From assembly GCF_014652575.1 (NCBI RefSeq), contig NZ_BMZB01000004.1, forward strand, positions 289,860 through 353,859: a DNA stretch of 64,000 bases, given 5' to 3'. The position numbers and the translations under genes are program-made. The first letter of the stretch is position 1. Each line of letters begins with the position of its first letter. Origin of the DNA: Asticcacaulis endophyticus (GTDB taxonomy: Bacteria > Pseudomonadota > Alphaproteobacteria > Caulobacterales > Caulobacteraceae). The notes beneath the pieces are model-generated. The model ran no database searches and had not been told where the DNA came from. It was given only the letters and a program-made list of their open reading frames with translations. Below, piece after piece: positions 54,209-61,769 of this stretch.

Positions 54209-54459
54209 GTGGTCGATACATACGGTGATACATATGGCAGGCCCAAGGCAAATCCAAATCTTCCTGAATATATGGTCGAGGTCGGATCAGCTTATAAGAT
54301 AAAGCGCCCGATACCCGAATACGCTTGGACTGAGTTTCCCAACTCAAGGGGAAGGCGCGTATCAAGGTCGTTTCCCTTGGCAAGGATGAGAAGCCCGCCA
54401 AAAGACGGTTCCTGTCGGAGATCGAGGCTATAGAGGCGCGTACCCGCACCATAAAATAG
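54209..54459 (+). pseudogene. Frameshifted ORF remnant next to tRNA-Gln
   Basis: From GTG 54209 the frame reads like protein (DTYGDTYGRPKANPNLPEYM, then IKRPIPEYAWTEFPN). Near 54350 the protein-like signal moves to another frame, KARIKVVSLGKDEKPAKRRF followed by LSEIEAIEARTRTIK and a stop at 54459. The shift suggests a decayed gene of about 80 residues or the remnant of a longer one. The family is not recognised; the place, 57 bases behind a tRNA 3' end, fits a relic of an integrated element. A repeated GATACATA occurs at its start. Confidence 0.45.
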
Positions 54460-54549
54460 ATTGGGTGCCAAGGCACTTTCCCCAAGTTATGGTGACGGAT
54501 TAATAAAAATTGATGCGCAGTTGCGACGGGATGTGATTGTTGTTGCGTT

Positions 54550-54578
54550 ATTGGTCTGACCAATCTATTTAATTGGTC
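54550..54578. promoter_or_regulatory. GntR-type palindromic operator before the GH2 gene
   Basis: ATTGGTCTGACCAAT (54550-54564) is a perfect palindrome around a central T; a further half-site ATTGGTC lies at 54572-54578. The pattern TGGTCnGACCA is typical of FadR-subfamily GntR regulators of sugar-acid and sugar catabolism. It ends 24 bases before the GH2 ATG, overlapping the likely promoter, so repression is probable. The regulator is outside the window. Confidence 0.65.
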
Positions 54579-54602
54579 AAATACAATCAGGAAACGCTGA
54601 CA

Positions 54603-57600
54603 ATGCCCTATGTTCGTGCGCGCTCTTTTGCGGTTGTTTTGACTCTGACTACAGGGCTGGTGGTGAACTCACCGGCGGACGCGCACCGCGCCTCGACCTT
54701 TGTATCCTCTCCGCGCGAAAGCTACAGCTTTGATCAGGGCTGGAAAATGACGACTGGCGATGATGCAAAAGCGTCTGAGGTCAGCTTTGATGACAATGGC
54801 TGGAAAGATGTGGTCCTGCCAAACGCCTTCAACGAAGACGAAGCCTTTGCCTCAGACATTCACCAGCAAAAGACGGGCATTACCTGGTATCGCAAGCATT
54901 TCAAGATGCCTGCCAATGCCAATGCCAAGCCTGAGCATGTTTTCGTGGAATTTGAAGGCGTGCGTCACGTCGCCGACGTTTGGGTCAACGGCGAAAAGAT
55001 CGGCTATAACGAAAACGGCGTCATGGCGTTTGGGTTTGATATCGCCAAGGCCCTTAAGCCCGGTGACAATCTTATTGCCGTGCGGGTCGATAATGATTGG
55101 GGCGCGCGCGAGCGGACCACCAAGACGCGTTACCAGTGGTCGGACAAGAACTTCTACGCCAACTATGGCGGCATCAATAAGCCGGTGGCCCTGCACCTGA
55201 CCGGCGGTGTGTACCAGACCTTGCCGCTATGGTCATCGCTCGAAACCACCGGCGTCTATATCTACGGCAAGGACTATGATATCGCGGGGAAAGCCGCCAC
55301 CGTCCATGCGGAGTCCGAGGTCAAGAACGATACATCCGCGCCGCGCACCCTGACCTATGGCGTGGAAATCCGTGATCTGGACGGCAAGCGGGTCGCTAAA
55401 TTCGACGCGGCACCGATCACCGTTGCGCCGGGTCAGACGGCGACGCTTTCGACCGAGCAACGCGTCGGCAATCTCAATTTCTGGTCATGGGGCTATGGCT
55501 ATCTCTATACGGTGACGACGACCTTGCGCGAAAACGGCAAGGTTATTGATGCGGTCGATACCCGTACAGGGTTCCGCTCAACCGCCTTTGACAATGGCAA
55601 GGTCACGCTTAATGACCGTGTACTGTTGATGAAGGGTTATGCCCAGCGCTCGACGAACGAATGGCCGGGCGTGGGTATTTCGGTGCCGCCCTGGCTCTCG
55701 GATTTCGGCAATAACCTGATGCTGGAAGGTAACGGCAATCTGGTTCGCTGGATGCATGTCACCCCGGCCAAGCAGGAGATTGAATCCGCCGACCGCCTCG
55801 GTCTGCTGCAGGCCATGCCGGCAGGCGACTCTGAGGGGGACCCTCAGGACCGGCGTTTTGATCTGCGGGTAGATCTGATGCGCGATGCGATCATCTATAA
55901 CCGCAACAATCCGTCCATCATCATGTACGAAAGCGGTAATAAGGGCATTACCGAAGACCATATGGCGAAGATGAAGGCCGTGCGGGATATCTATGATCCC
56001 CACGGCGGGCGGGCCATTGGGTCGCGTGAAATGATGGGCTCGCAGATCGCCGAATATGGCGGTGAAATGCTCTATATTAACAAGTCGAAATCCAAGCCGA
56101 TGTGGGCCACCGAATATTCCCGTGACGAAGCGGCTCGTGCCTATCAGGATGATTTTACCACACCGTTCCATAAAGACAGTCCCGCCTATAACCGTAATGT
56201 GGAGCCGATCGCGGTCGAGAACGTTAAGCGCTGGTGGGACTTTTACCGTTACCGTCCGGGCACCGGCGACCGGGTAAGTGCTGGCGGCGTGAACATCGGC
56301 TTTACCGACAGTAATTCGCACTTCCGAGGCGACAACAACTACCGCCGGTCGGGCGAAGTGGACGCCATGCGCCTGCCCAAGGACAGTTTGTGGGTGCATA
56401 AGGTGATGTGGGACGGTTGGGTCAATTCCGAAGGCCGCCACACCCATATCATTGGCCACTGGACCTATGCTGAGGGGGGCACCAAAGATATTTTTGTGGC
56501 CTCTAACGGCGACAGCGTTGAATTGTTTATCAACGGTAAGTCCGTGGGGCAGGGCGAGAAGTCTGACGGCTTCCTGTTCACCTTCAAAGATGTGGCCTAC
56601 GCGGCGGGTGAATTGAAGGCTGTGGCGACCTATGCTGACGGCAAGACGTCGCAGGACGCGCGCAAGACAACGGGCGCACCGGTGGCGGTCAAGCTGACGC
56701 CGGTCTATGGGCCGCGCGGCTTTGTGGCCGACGGCATGGACGCCATGTTGGTTGATGTTGAGGTGGTGGATAAGGACGGCAACCGCGTGCCGACCGCTTT
56801 CAACTCTATCAATTTCAAGCTGGAAGGGGCTGCGGTCTGGAAAGGCGGCCTCGCTCAGGAAGAAACCGGGCCGAACGGCGCGGGCGATAAGAAAAAATCG
56901 ACCAACTATGTCCTGTCTCAGGTTCTGCCGGTTGAAGGCGGCATCAACCGCGTCCTGATCCGTTCCACCACCACGTCCGGCAAGGTGAGCTTAAGCGCGT
57001 CATCTGAGGGGCTTAAGCCCGCGACCATCAGCACCAAAACTAAGTCCGTCGCCGTCAGGAACGGTCTGTCGAAGGTTTTTGCTGAGGACTATCAGCCGGT
57101 CAATCTCAAGCGCGGCCCAACGCCCTTGACGCCGTCCTATGCTGATACAAAGCGTGGGGTGACGGTGGTGTCGATCACGGCCGGTTCAAACGCCGCGGAT
57201 GCCGCCAAATCGCGCGATGATAATGAGGCATCGGTCTGGAATTCGGACGGCACAAAAGGTCAGGCATGGATCGAATATGATCTGGGCACGCCGCAGGCCG
57301 TTGATGCGGTCTCGCTGCGCATGACCGGCTGGCGCGTGCGCAGCTATCCGCTGCACATCACCCTTGATGGTCAGACCGTCTATCGCGGGACGCCGGAAAA
57401 GAACCTGGGCTATGCCGATCTGAGCTGGCCGGTGGTAACTGGTCGCAAGCTCAAGATCGAGCTGATGTCACCGACCGAAGACCGTGACGGTTTTGGCAAT
57501 ATCATCGAAGTGACCACCGACCGCGAGGGCGCGTCAACCGGTGCCGAAAAGGTCAAGACTGGTAATATCCTCAGTATTGTCGAGGCGGACATTCTCGGGC

Positions 57601-57611
57601 CGGTGAAGTAG
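54603..57611 (+). CDS. Exported glycoside hydrolase family 2 protein with C-terminal discoidin-like domain
   Basis: 1002 residues from ATG 54603; the earlier TTG (54573) would read through the operator. A signal peptide (SFAVVLTLTTGLVVNSPADA) comes first. The GH2 N-terminal sandwich contains DNGWKDVVLPNAFNED and EGVRHVADVWVNGEKIGYNENG; the TIM barrel holds NNPSIIMYESGNKG and MWATEYSRDEA. Glu504 (TEY) fits the nucleophile; at the acid/base position the usual GNE reads GNK (Lys447). A DUF4982-like and an Ig-like domain follow (about 640-830), then a discoidin-type domain (about 850-990) that may bind sugar. Activity on beta-galactosides or beta-glucuronides is inferred. First gene of a four-gene set. 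Confidence 0.88.
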   Translation: MPYVRARSFAVVLTLTTGLVVNSPADAHRASTFVSSPRESYSFDQGWKMTTGDDAKASEVSFDDNGWKDVVLPNAFNEDEAFASDIHQQKTGITWYRKHFKMPANANAKPEHVFVEFEGVRHVADVWVNGEKIGYNENGVMAFGFDIAKALKPGDNLIAVRVDNDWGARERTTKTRYQWSDKNFYANYGGINKPVALHLTGGVYQTLPLWSSLETTGVYIYGKDYDIAGKAATVHAESEVKNDTSAPRTLTYGVEIRDLDGKRVAKFDAAPITVAPGQTATLSTEQRVGNLNFWSWGYGYLYTVTTTLRENGKVIDAVDTRTGFRSTAFDNGKVTLNDRVLLMKGYAQRSTNEWPGVGISVPPWLSDFGNNLMLEGNGNLVRWMHVTPAKQEIESADRLGLLQAMPAGDSEGDPQDRRFDLRVDLMRDAIIYNRNNPSIIMYESGNKGITEDHMAKMKAVRDIYDPHGGRAIGSREMMGSQIAEYGGEMLYINKSKSKPMWATEYSRDEAARAYQDDFTTPFHKDSPAYNRNVEPIAVENVKRWWDFYRYRPGTGDRVSAGGVNIGFTDSNSHFRGDNNYRRSGEVDAMRLPKDSLWVHKVMWDGWVNSEGRHTHIIGHWTYAEGGTKDIFVASNGDSVELFINGKSVGQGEKSDGFLFTFKDVAYAAGELKAVATYADGKTSQDARKTTGAPVAVKLTPVYGPRGFVADGMDAMLVDVEVVDKDGNRVPTAFNSINFKLEGAAVWKGGLAQEETGPNGAGDKKKSTNYVLSQVLPVEGGINRVLIRSTTTSGKVSLSASSEGLKPATISTKTKSVAVRNGLSKVFAEDYQPVNLKRGPTPLTPSYADTKRGVTVVSITAGSNAADAAKSRDDNEASVWNSDGTKGQAWIEYDLGTPQAVDAVSLRMTGWRVRSYPLHITLDGQTVYRGTPEKNLGYADLSWPVVTGRKLKIELMSPTEDRDGFGNIIEVTTDREGASTGAEKVKTGNILSIVEADILGPVK

Positions 57612-57638
57612 ACCGTTGGAAAACCCCCGGAGCGTCAA

Positions 57639-58481
57639 ATGTTAAAATTCCGATATACGGTGTGTCAGATCGCCATGGGGCTTGCACTGTCGTCCGGTGC
57701 CCTTGCGGATGCGAAAACGATCCCGCCGGCGGATATGGATATCTATCTGCTTATGGGGCAATCCAACATGTCGGGGCGGGGCGATATGGCTGAACTGCCT
57801 AAGCCCCTCGCGTCGTCGGGCATTGTGTGGCTTTATGGCAATGACGGCGTCTGGCGACCGGCGCAGGAACCGTTGGATGATCCGGCCCATGAAGTCGATG
57901 CCGTTTCCTCTGATGCGGGTAAGGCGGGCGTGGGTCCGGGGTTATCGTTTGCCGAGGCGATGACGGCCACCGCGCGTCCGATCGCGCTGGTTCCCTGTGC
58001 CAAAGGCGGCTCGTCCCTATCGCAATGGACGCCTAATCCCTCAAGGACGCGTCTTTACGGCTCGTGTCTGGCGCGTGCGCGCGAAGCGTCGGCCCATGGC
58101 CGGATTGCTGGTGTCTTATGGTATCAGGGGGAAACTGATGCCGGTACGGTAGAGACCGCTCAGGTTTGGGGTGAGCGGATGACTATCTTGATTGCCCGTA
58201 TGCGTCAGGATCTAGGTAATGCCTGCCTGCCGTGGGTGATCGTCGGGTTGTCTGATCGGCCCGATCCCGCGCGCTGGCCCAAGCCGACCGATGGATGGAC
58301 AACGGTTCAGGCCGCTCAGGTTGAAGTGGCATCATCCCTTGCCGATGTAGGTTATGTGTCCGCGGCCGGTTTGCCTAAGAACGCGGACGGCATTCATTTA
58401 TCAACCGCAGCGCAGTTACAGCTTGGGCCGAAACTGGCAGCGGCGATGAAGCTATTGAGGCGTCAATCGTGTCACAATTAA
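57639..58481 (+). CDS. Exported SGNH/SASA-domain carbohydrate acetylesterase
   Basis: 280 residues. A signal peptide (QIAMGLALSSGALA) precedes the domain. The nucleophile Ser is in LLMGQSNMSGRGD, followed by CAKGGSSLSQW, VLWYQGETDA and the C-terminal NADGIHLS with the catalytic His. This is the SASA/DUF303 group (CE6-like or sialate O-acetylesterase-like) that removes acetyl groups from polysaccharides. It follows the GH2 stop by 27 bases, so it probably removes acetyl groups that block the neighbouring glycosidases. Confidence 0.85.
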   Translation: MLKFRYTVCQIAMGLALSSGALADAKTIPPADMDIYLLMGQSNMSGRGDMAELPKPLASSGIVWLYGNDGVWRPAQEPLDDPAHEVDAVSSDAGKAGVGPGLSFAEAMTATARPIALVPCAKGGSSLSQWTPNPSRTRLYGSCLARAREASAHGRIAGVLWYQGETDAGTVETAQVWGERMTILIARMRQDLGNACLPWVIVGLSDRPDPARWPKPTDGWTTVQAAQVEVASSLADVGYVSAAGLPKNADGIHLSTAAQLQLGPKLAAAMKLLRRQSCHN

Positions 58482-58502
58482 AAAGGGTGGTTAGGGAGAG
58501 TT

Positions 58503-61500
58503 ATGAGCCTGCGAAAAACGTCACGCCGCGGATTGTTTCAGTCGGTCTGTGCAATAGGTTTAATTACCTCGACCGCTAAAAGCGCAGAGGCTGGGCCCGC
58601 TTTGCGCGCGGTCACTCCCCAGGCGCTGAATCTGACCGATCCGGTTGGGGTGCAAGAAACGGATATCCGTCTGTCGTGGCGATTGGAGTCGTCGGCGCGC
58701 GGCGTAATACAGACCCATTACCGAGTTGAGGCAGCAAGCTCGTCAGATGCCTTGAGCATGGGCAAGGCCGATCTGTGGGACAGCGACAAGGTGGCTTCGA
58801 ACCGCAGCTTCGACATCCCTTACGGCGGACCGCCTTTGATATCGCGCCAGCGTGTCTGGTGGCGCGTTACCGTGTGGGACAACATGGGGAATCGGGCCGT
58901 AAGCTCTGCGGCTTTCTGGGAAATGGGACTACTTCAGCCGTCAGACTGGACGGCAGACTGGATCGGCGCCGAAGTCGAATCGCGGCGTGCTGACCGCGAC
59001 GCCGGACTTTACTGGATGACCGGACCCGCGACGGAATCGAAGAACCGCTACTTCCGCATGGGTTTTGCGCTCGAAACTGATGCCGATTTAATATTGATCA
59101 TGGCCGTAACATCTTCGGTCAAAGTCTTTATCGACGGTGAGCCCCTGAGCGTCCCGGCGACGGACAAAGTCGAATGGGGCTGGCCGTTGGCGCAGAACAC
59201 GGCGTTTTCTATACCGAAAGGTAAGCACACCCTGTGTATTGCGCTGGAAGGCGATAGTCTCGCCCCTAATTTCCGCAAAGGTGAACTGACAGCGGCGCTG
59301 TTGCTGCGGGCGAGATTGAATGACGGACGAATAGTACGTTTTACCGCCAAGGACGCAAAAATCTCCGATATCGAAGCGGACGGCTGGTCCGCACCGGAAT
59401 TCGATGACCGGAGATGGCCGGCCGTAATACGGGATCTCAAATCCCAGATGCCATTCCCCAGCGCCGGAGCCGCCGCTTTGCGCAAGGACTTCGATGTGCA
59501 GCGCGCGATTAGATCGGCGCGGATCTACGTCACAGCGCTGGGGGTCTATGAGCTATTTCTCAATGGCAGAAAGGTCGGTGATGACCTGCTCGCACCGGAA
59601 TGGACCGACAGTCAGAAACGCATTTTCTATCGCGTGCATGATGTGACGGCGCAACTTGCCGCCGGCCCGAACACCCTTGGCGCGTTGGTCGGTGACGGTT
59701 GGCATGCCGGGCGCATCCTGTCGAAGGGGCGTTACGGCTTCGGTGACATACCGATCCGCCTGAGAGCGCAACTTGAAATCGCCTATTCGGACGGTACGCG
59801 CGAAATCGTGCAGACCGGAAAAGACTGGGCTTTAGCGCCGTCACCGGTCACCTTCTGCGAAATCTACGACGGTGAAGATTACGATGCCCGCCTGGAGCAG
59901 CCGGGCTGGGACGCATCGGGCTTTAAGGCCGGACCCGAATGGGCGGAGGCCGCTGTCGTGCCGTCACCTAAAGGGCAACTCATCGGCATGATTACACCGC
60001 CGATCCGCCGGACAGATACGTTGCCAGCGAAAAGCGTGAAACCATCTGGCGACGGCTGGGTCATCGACCTTGGCCAGAACTTCGCCGGTTGGGTGCGGCT
60101 AAAGGTCAGGGGACAGGCCGGTGATCGCGTGACGTTGAAATTTGCCGAGGTGCTCAAGGCCGATGGCAGTATCGATCAGTCCAACCTGCGTACGGCGCGC
60201 GCCGCCGATCACTATACGCTGAAAGGCGCGACGCAAGGTGAGGTCTGGGAGCCGCGTTTCACCTATCACGGTTTTCGCTATGTCGAGGTGACCGGCTTGC
60301 GGCAAGCGCCCAAACCAGACGACATCACCGGCATTGTCATCCACAGTCATGTGGCGCAGACTGGGCATCTGCGTATCGGTAACGCCCTGATTATGCAGGG
60401 CTGGCAGAATAATTTGTGGAGCCAGCGTTCCAACTTTATGGGCGTGCCGACCGATTGTCCGCAACGCGACGAGCGTATGGCTTGGTTAGGCGATGCCAAT
60501 GTGTTCTGGGATACCGCCGCATTCAATATGGACGTCGCCAGCTTCACCCGGCAGTGGATGGGCGATTTGCGTGACTCGCAAACCGCCGAGGGCGTTGTGC
60601 CGGAAATCTGCCCGACCGGCTGGGGCGCCAGCGGCGCGCGCGGCGCGACACCTGGTTGGGCCGACGCCGCAGTTACCTTGCCGTGGACGGTGTGGCAGCG
60701 CTACGGCGACACGACGATCATCGACCAGAACTGGGACATGATGGTCCGGCATATCGCCTTCGTAGCAGGTCAGGCGGAAAATTTCATCTGGACCAAACGC
60801 CGAGGCTCGGATTACGCCGACTGGCTGGCGCTTGATGCGGTGAAGCCGGGCGATCCGACAACGCCGAAAGACCTGATCGGCACGGCGTGCTGGAAACAGT
60901 CGGTCGATCTGATGATCGACATGGCACGCGCCACAAACCGTAGCGAAGCGGTCGCTCGGTATACGAAACTGTCCGCCGATATCACCACGGCTTTCAACAC
61001 GACCTTCATTGAAGCGGACGGCACGGTCGGTAACGATTCCCAAACTTCGTACATTCTGGCTCTGCGCTACAAACTTGTGCCGGAAGCTCGACGGAAGGCT
61101 GTCGCCGACAAGCTGAAGGGCAATATTATCCGCCGTGGCAATCTGCTGACAACGGGCTTTCTCGGCACACCAAACAGCCTCGATGTTCTGGCCGATGCGG
61201 GTTTTGCCGATATAGTTTACGACCTGCTGCTCCGCACTGAATTCCCATCGTGGGGATACATGGTGGCACGCGGCGCGACGACGACCTGGGAGCGTTGGAA
61301 CAGCGATACCGGCGATGTATCGATGAACTCGTTCAACCACTATGCGCTCGGGGCGATCAACGGCTTCGTCTATCGCCGGATCGCTGGCATTGATCCGATA
61401 GAGCCGGGCTTCCGCCGGTTCCGCGTCAATCCGGTCATCGACCCCCGTGTAAAGGCAGGCGGCGGTGAGTATCGTTCGGTATCGGGCCTTATTCGCACTC

Positions 61501-61715
61501 AGTGGGCGCAGTCGGCGACCGGCTTCAGTCTCGATCTCACCGTACCGGCCAATACCGAAGCCGAATTGTATTTGCCAACGGTATCCGTGGCCAAAATCAG
61601 GGAGGGCGGTAAAGCTCTGACGCGCCGTAAGGAAATTCGCGTGGACGGGCCGAGGGACGGGCGCACGGTCGTGCGGGTTGGCTCGGGCACCTATCGGTTC
61701 CTTGTTAGCGCATAG
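58503..61715 (+). CDS. Alpha-L-rhamnosidase, glycoside hydrolase family 78
   Basis: 1070 residues. The N-terminus TSRRGLFQSVCAIGLITSTAKSAEA carries a twin-arginine motif (SRRGLFQ), so it may be exported folded by Tat, unlike its neighbours. Then come the GH78 N-terminal sandwiches (IRLSWRLESSARGVIQTHYRVE; WTADWIGAE; ARIYVTALGVYELFLNGRKVGDDLLAPEWTD) and the (alpha/alpha)6 barrel with VPTDCPQRDERMAWLGDAN and ATTTWERWNSDTG, holding the conserved Asp and Glu residues. A C-terminal sandwich closes it. It releases L-rhamnose from pectic or glycosidic chains. It starts 21 bases after the esterase. Confidence 0.93.
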   Translation: MSLRKTSRRGLFQSVCAIGLITSTAKSAEAGPALRAVTPQALNLTDPVGVQETDIRLSWRLESSARGVIQTHYRVEAASSSDALSMGKADLWDSDKVASNRSFDIPYGGPPLISRQRVWWRVTVWDNMGNRAVSSAAFWEMGLLQPSDWTADWIGAEVESRRADRDAGLYWMTGPATESKNRYFRMGFALETDADLILIMAVTSSVKVFIDGEPLSVPATDKVEWGWPLAQNTAFSIPKGKHTLCIALEGDSLAPNFRKGELTAALLLRARLNDGRIVRFTAKDAKISDIEADGWSAPEFDDRRWPAVIRDLKSQMPFPSAGAAALRKDFDVQRAIRSARIYVTALGVYELFLNGRKVGDDLLAPEWTDSQKRIFYRVHDVTAQLAAGPNTLGALVGDGWHAGRILSKGRYGFGDIPIRLRAQLEIAYSDGTREIVQTGKDWALAPSPVTFCEIYDGEDYDARLEQPGWDASGFKAGPEWAEAAVVPSPKGQLIGMITPPIRRTDTLPAKSVKPSGDGWVIDLGQNFAGWVRLKVRGQAGDRVTLKFAEVLKADGSIDQSNLRTARAADHYTLKGATQGEVWEPRFTYHGFRYVEVTGLRQAPKPDDITGIVIHSHVAQTGHLRIGNALIMQGWQNNLWSQRSNFMGVPTDCPQRDERMAWLGDANVFWDTAAFNMDVASFTRQWMGDLRDSQTAEGVVPEICPTGWGASGARGATPGWADAAVTLPWTVWQRYGDTTIIDQNWDMMVRHIAFVAGQAENFIWTKRRGSDYADWLALDAVKPGDPTTPKDLIGTACWKQSVDLMIDMARATNRSEAVARYTKLSADITTAFNTTFIEADGTVGNDSQTSYILALRYKLVPEARRKAVADKLKGNIIRRGNLLTTGFLGTPNSLDVLADAGFADIVYDLLLRTEFPSWGYMVARGATTTWERWNSDTGDVSMNSFNHYALGAINGFVYRRIAGIDPIEPGFRRFRVNPVIDPRVKAGGGEYRSVSGLIRTQWAQSATGFSLDLTVPANTEAELYLPTVSVAKIREGGKALTRRKEIRVDGPRDGRTVVRVGSGTYRFLVSA

Positions 61716-61769
61716 GCCAAGCTACCCCAACGGTGAGACATCAACGGTTTATTTGACAGGAATGGAAAG

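Noticed and set aside
55578..56459. Long minus-strand open frame (293 codons) inside the GH2 gene
   Set aside because: It is the complement of a high-GC coding region with strong codon bias; the GH2 frame carries clear catalytic motifs and the other does not.
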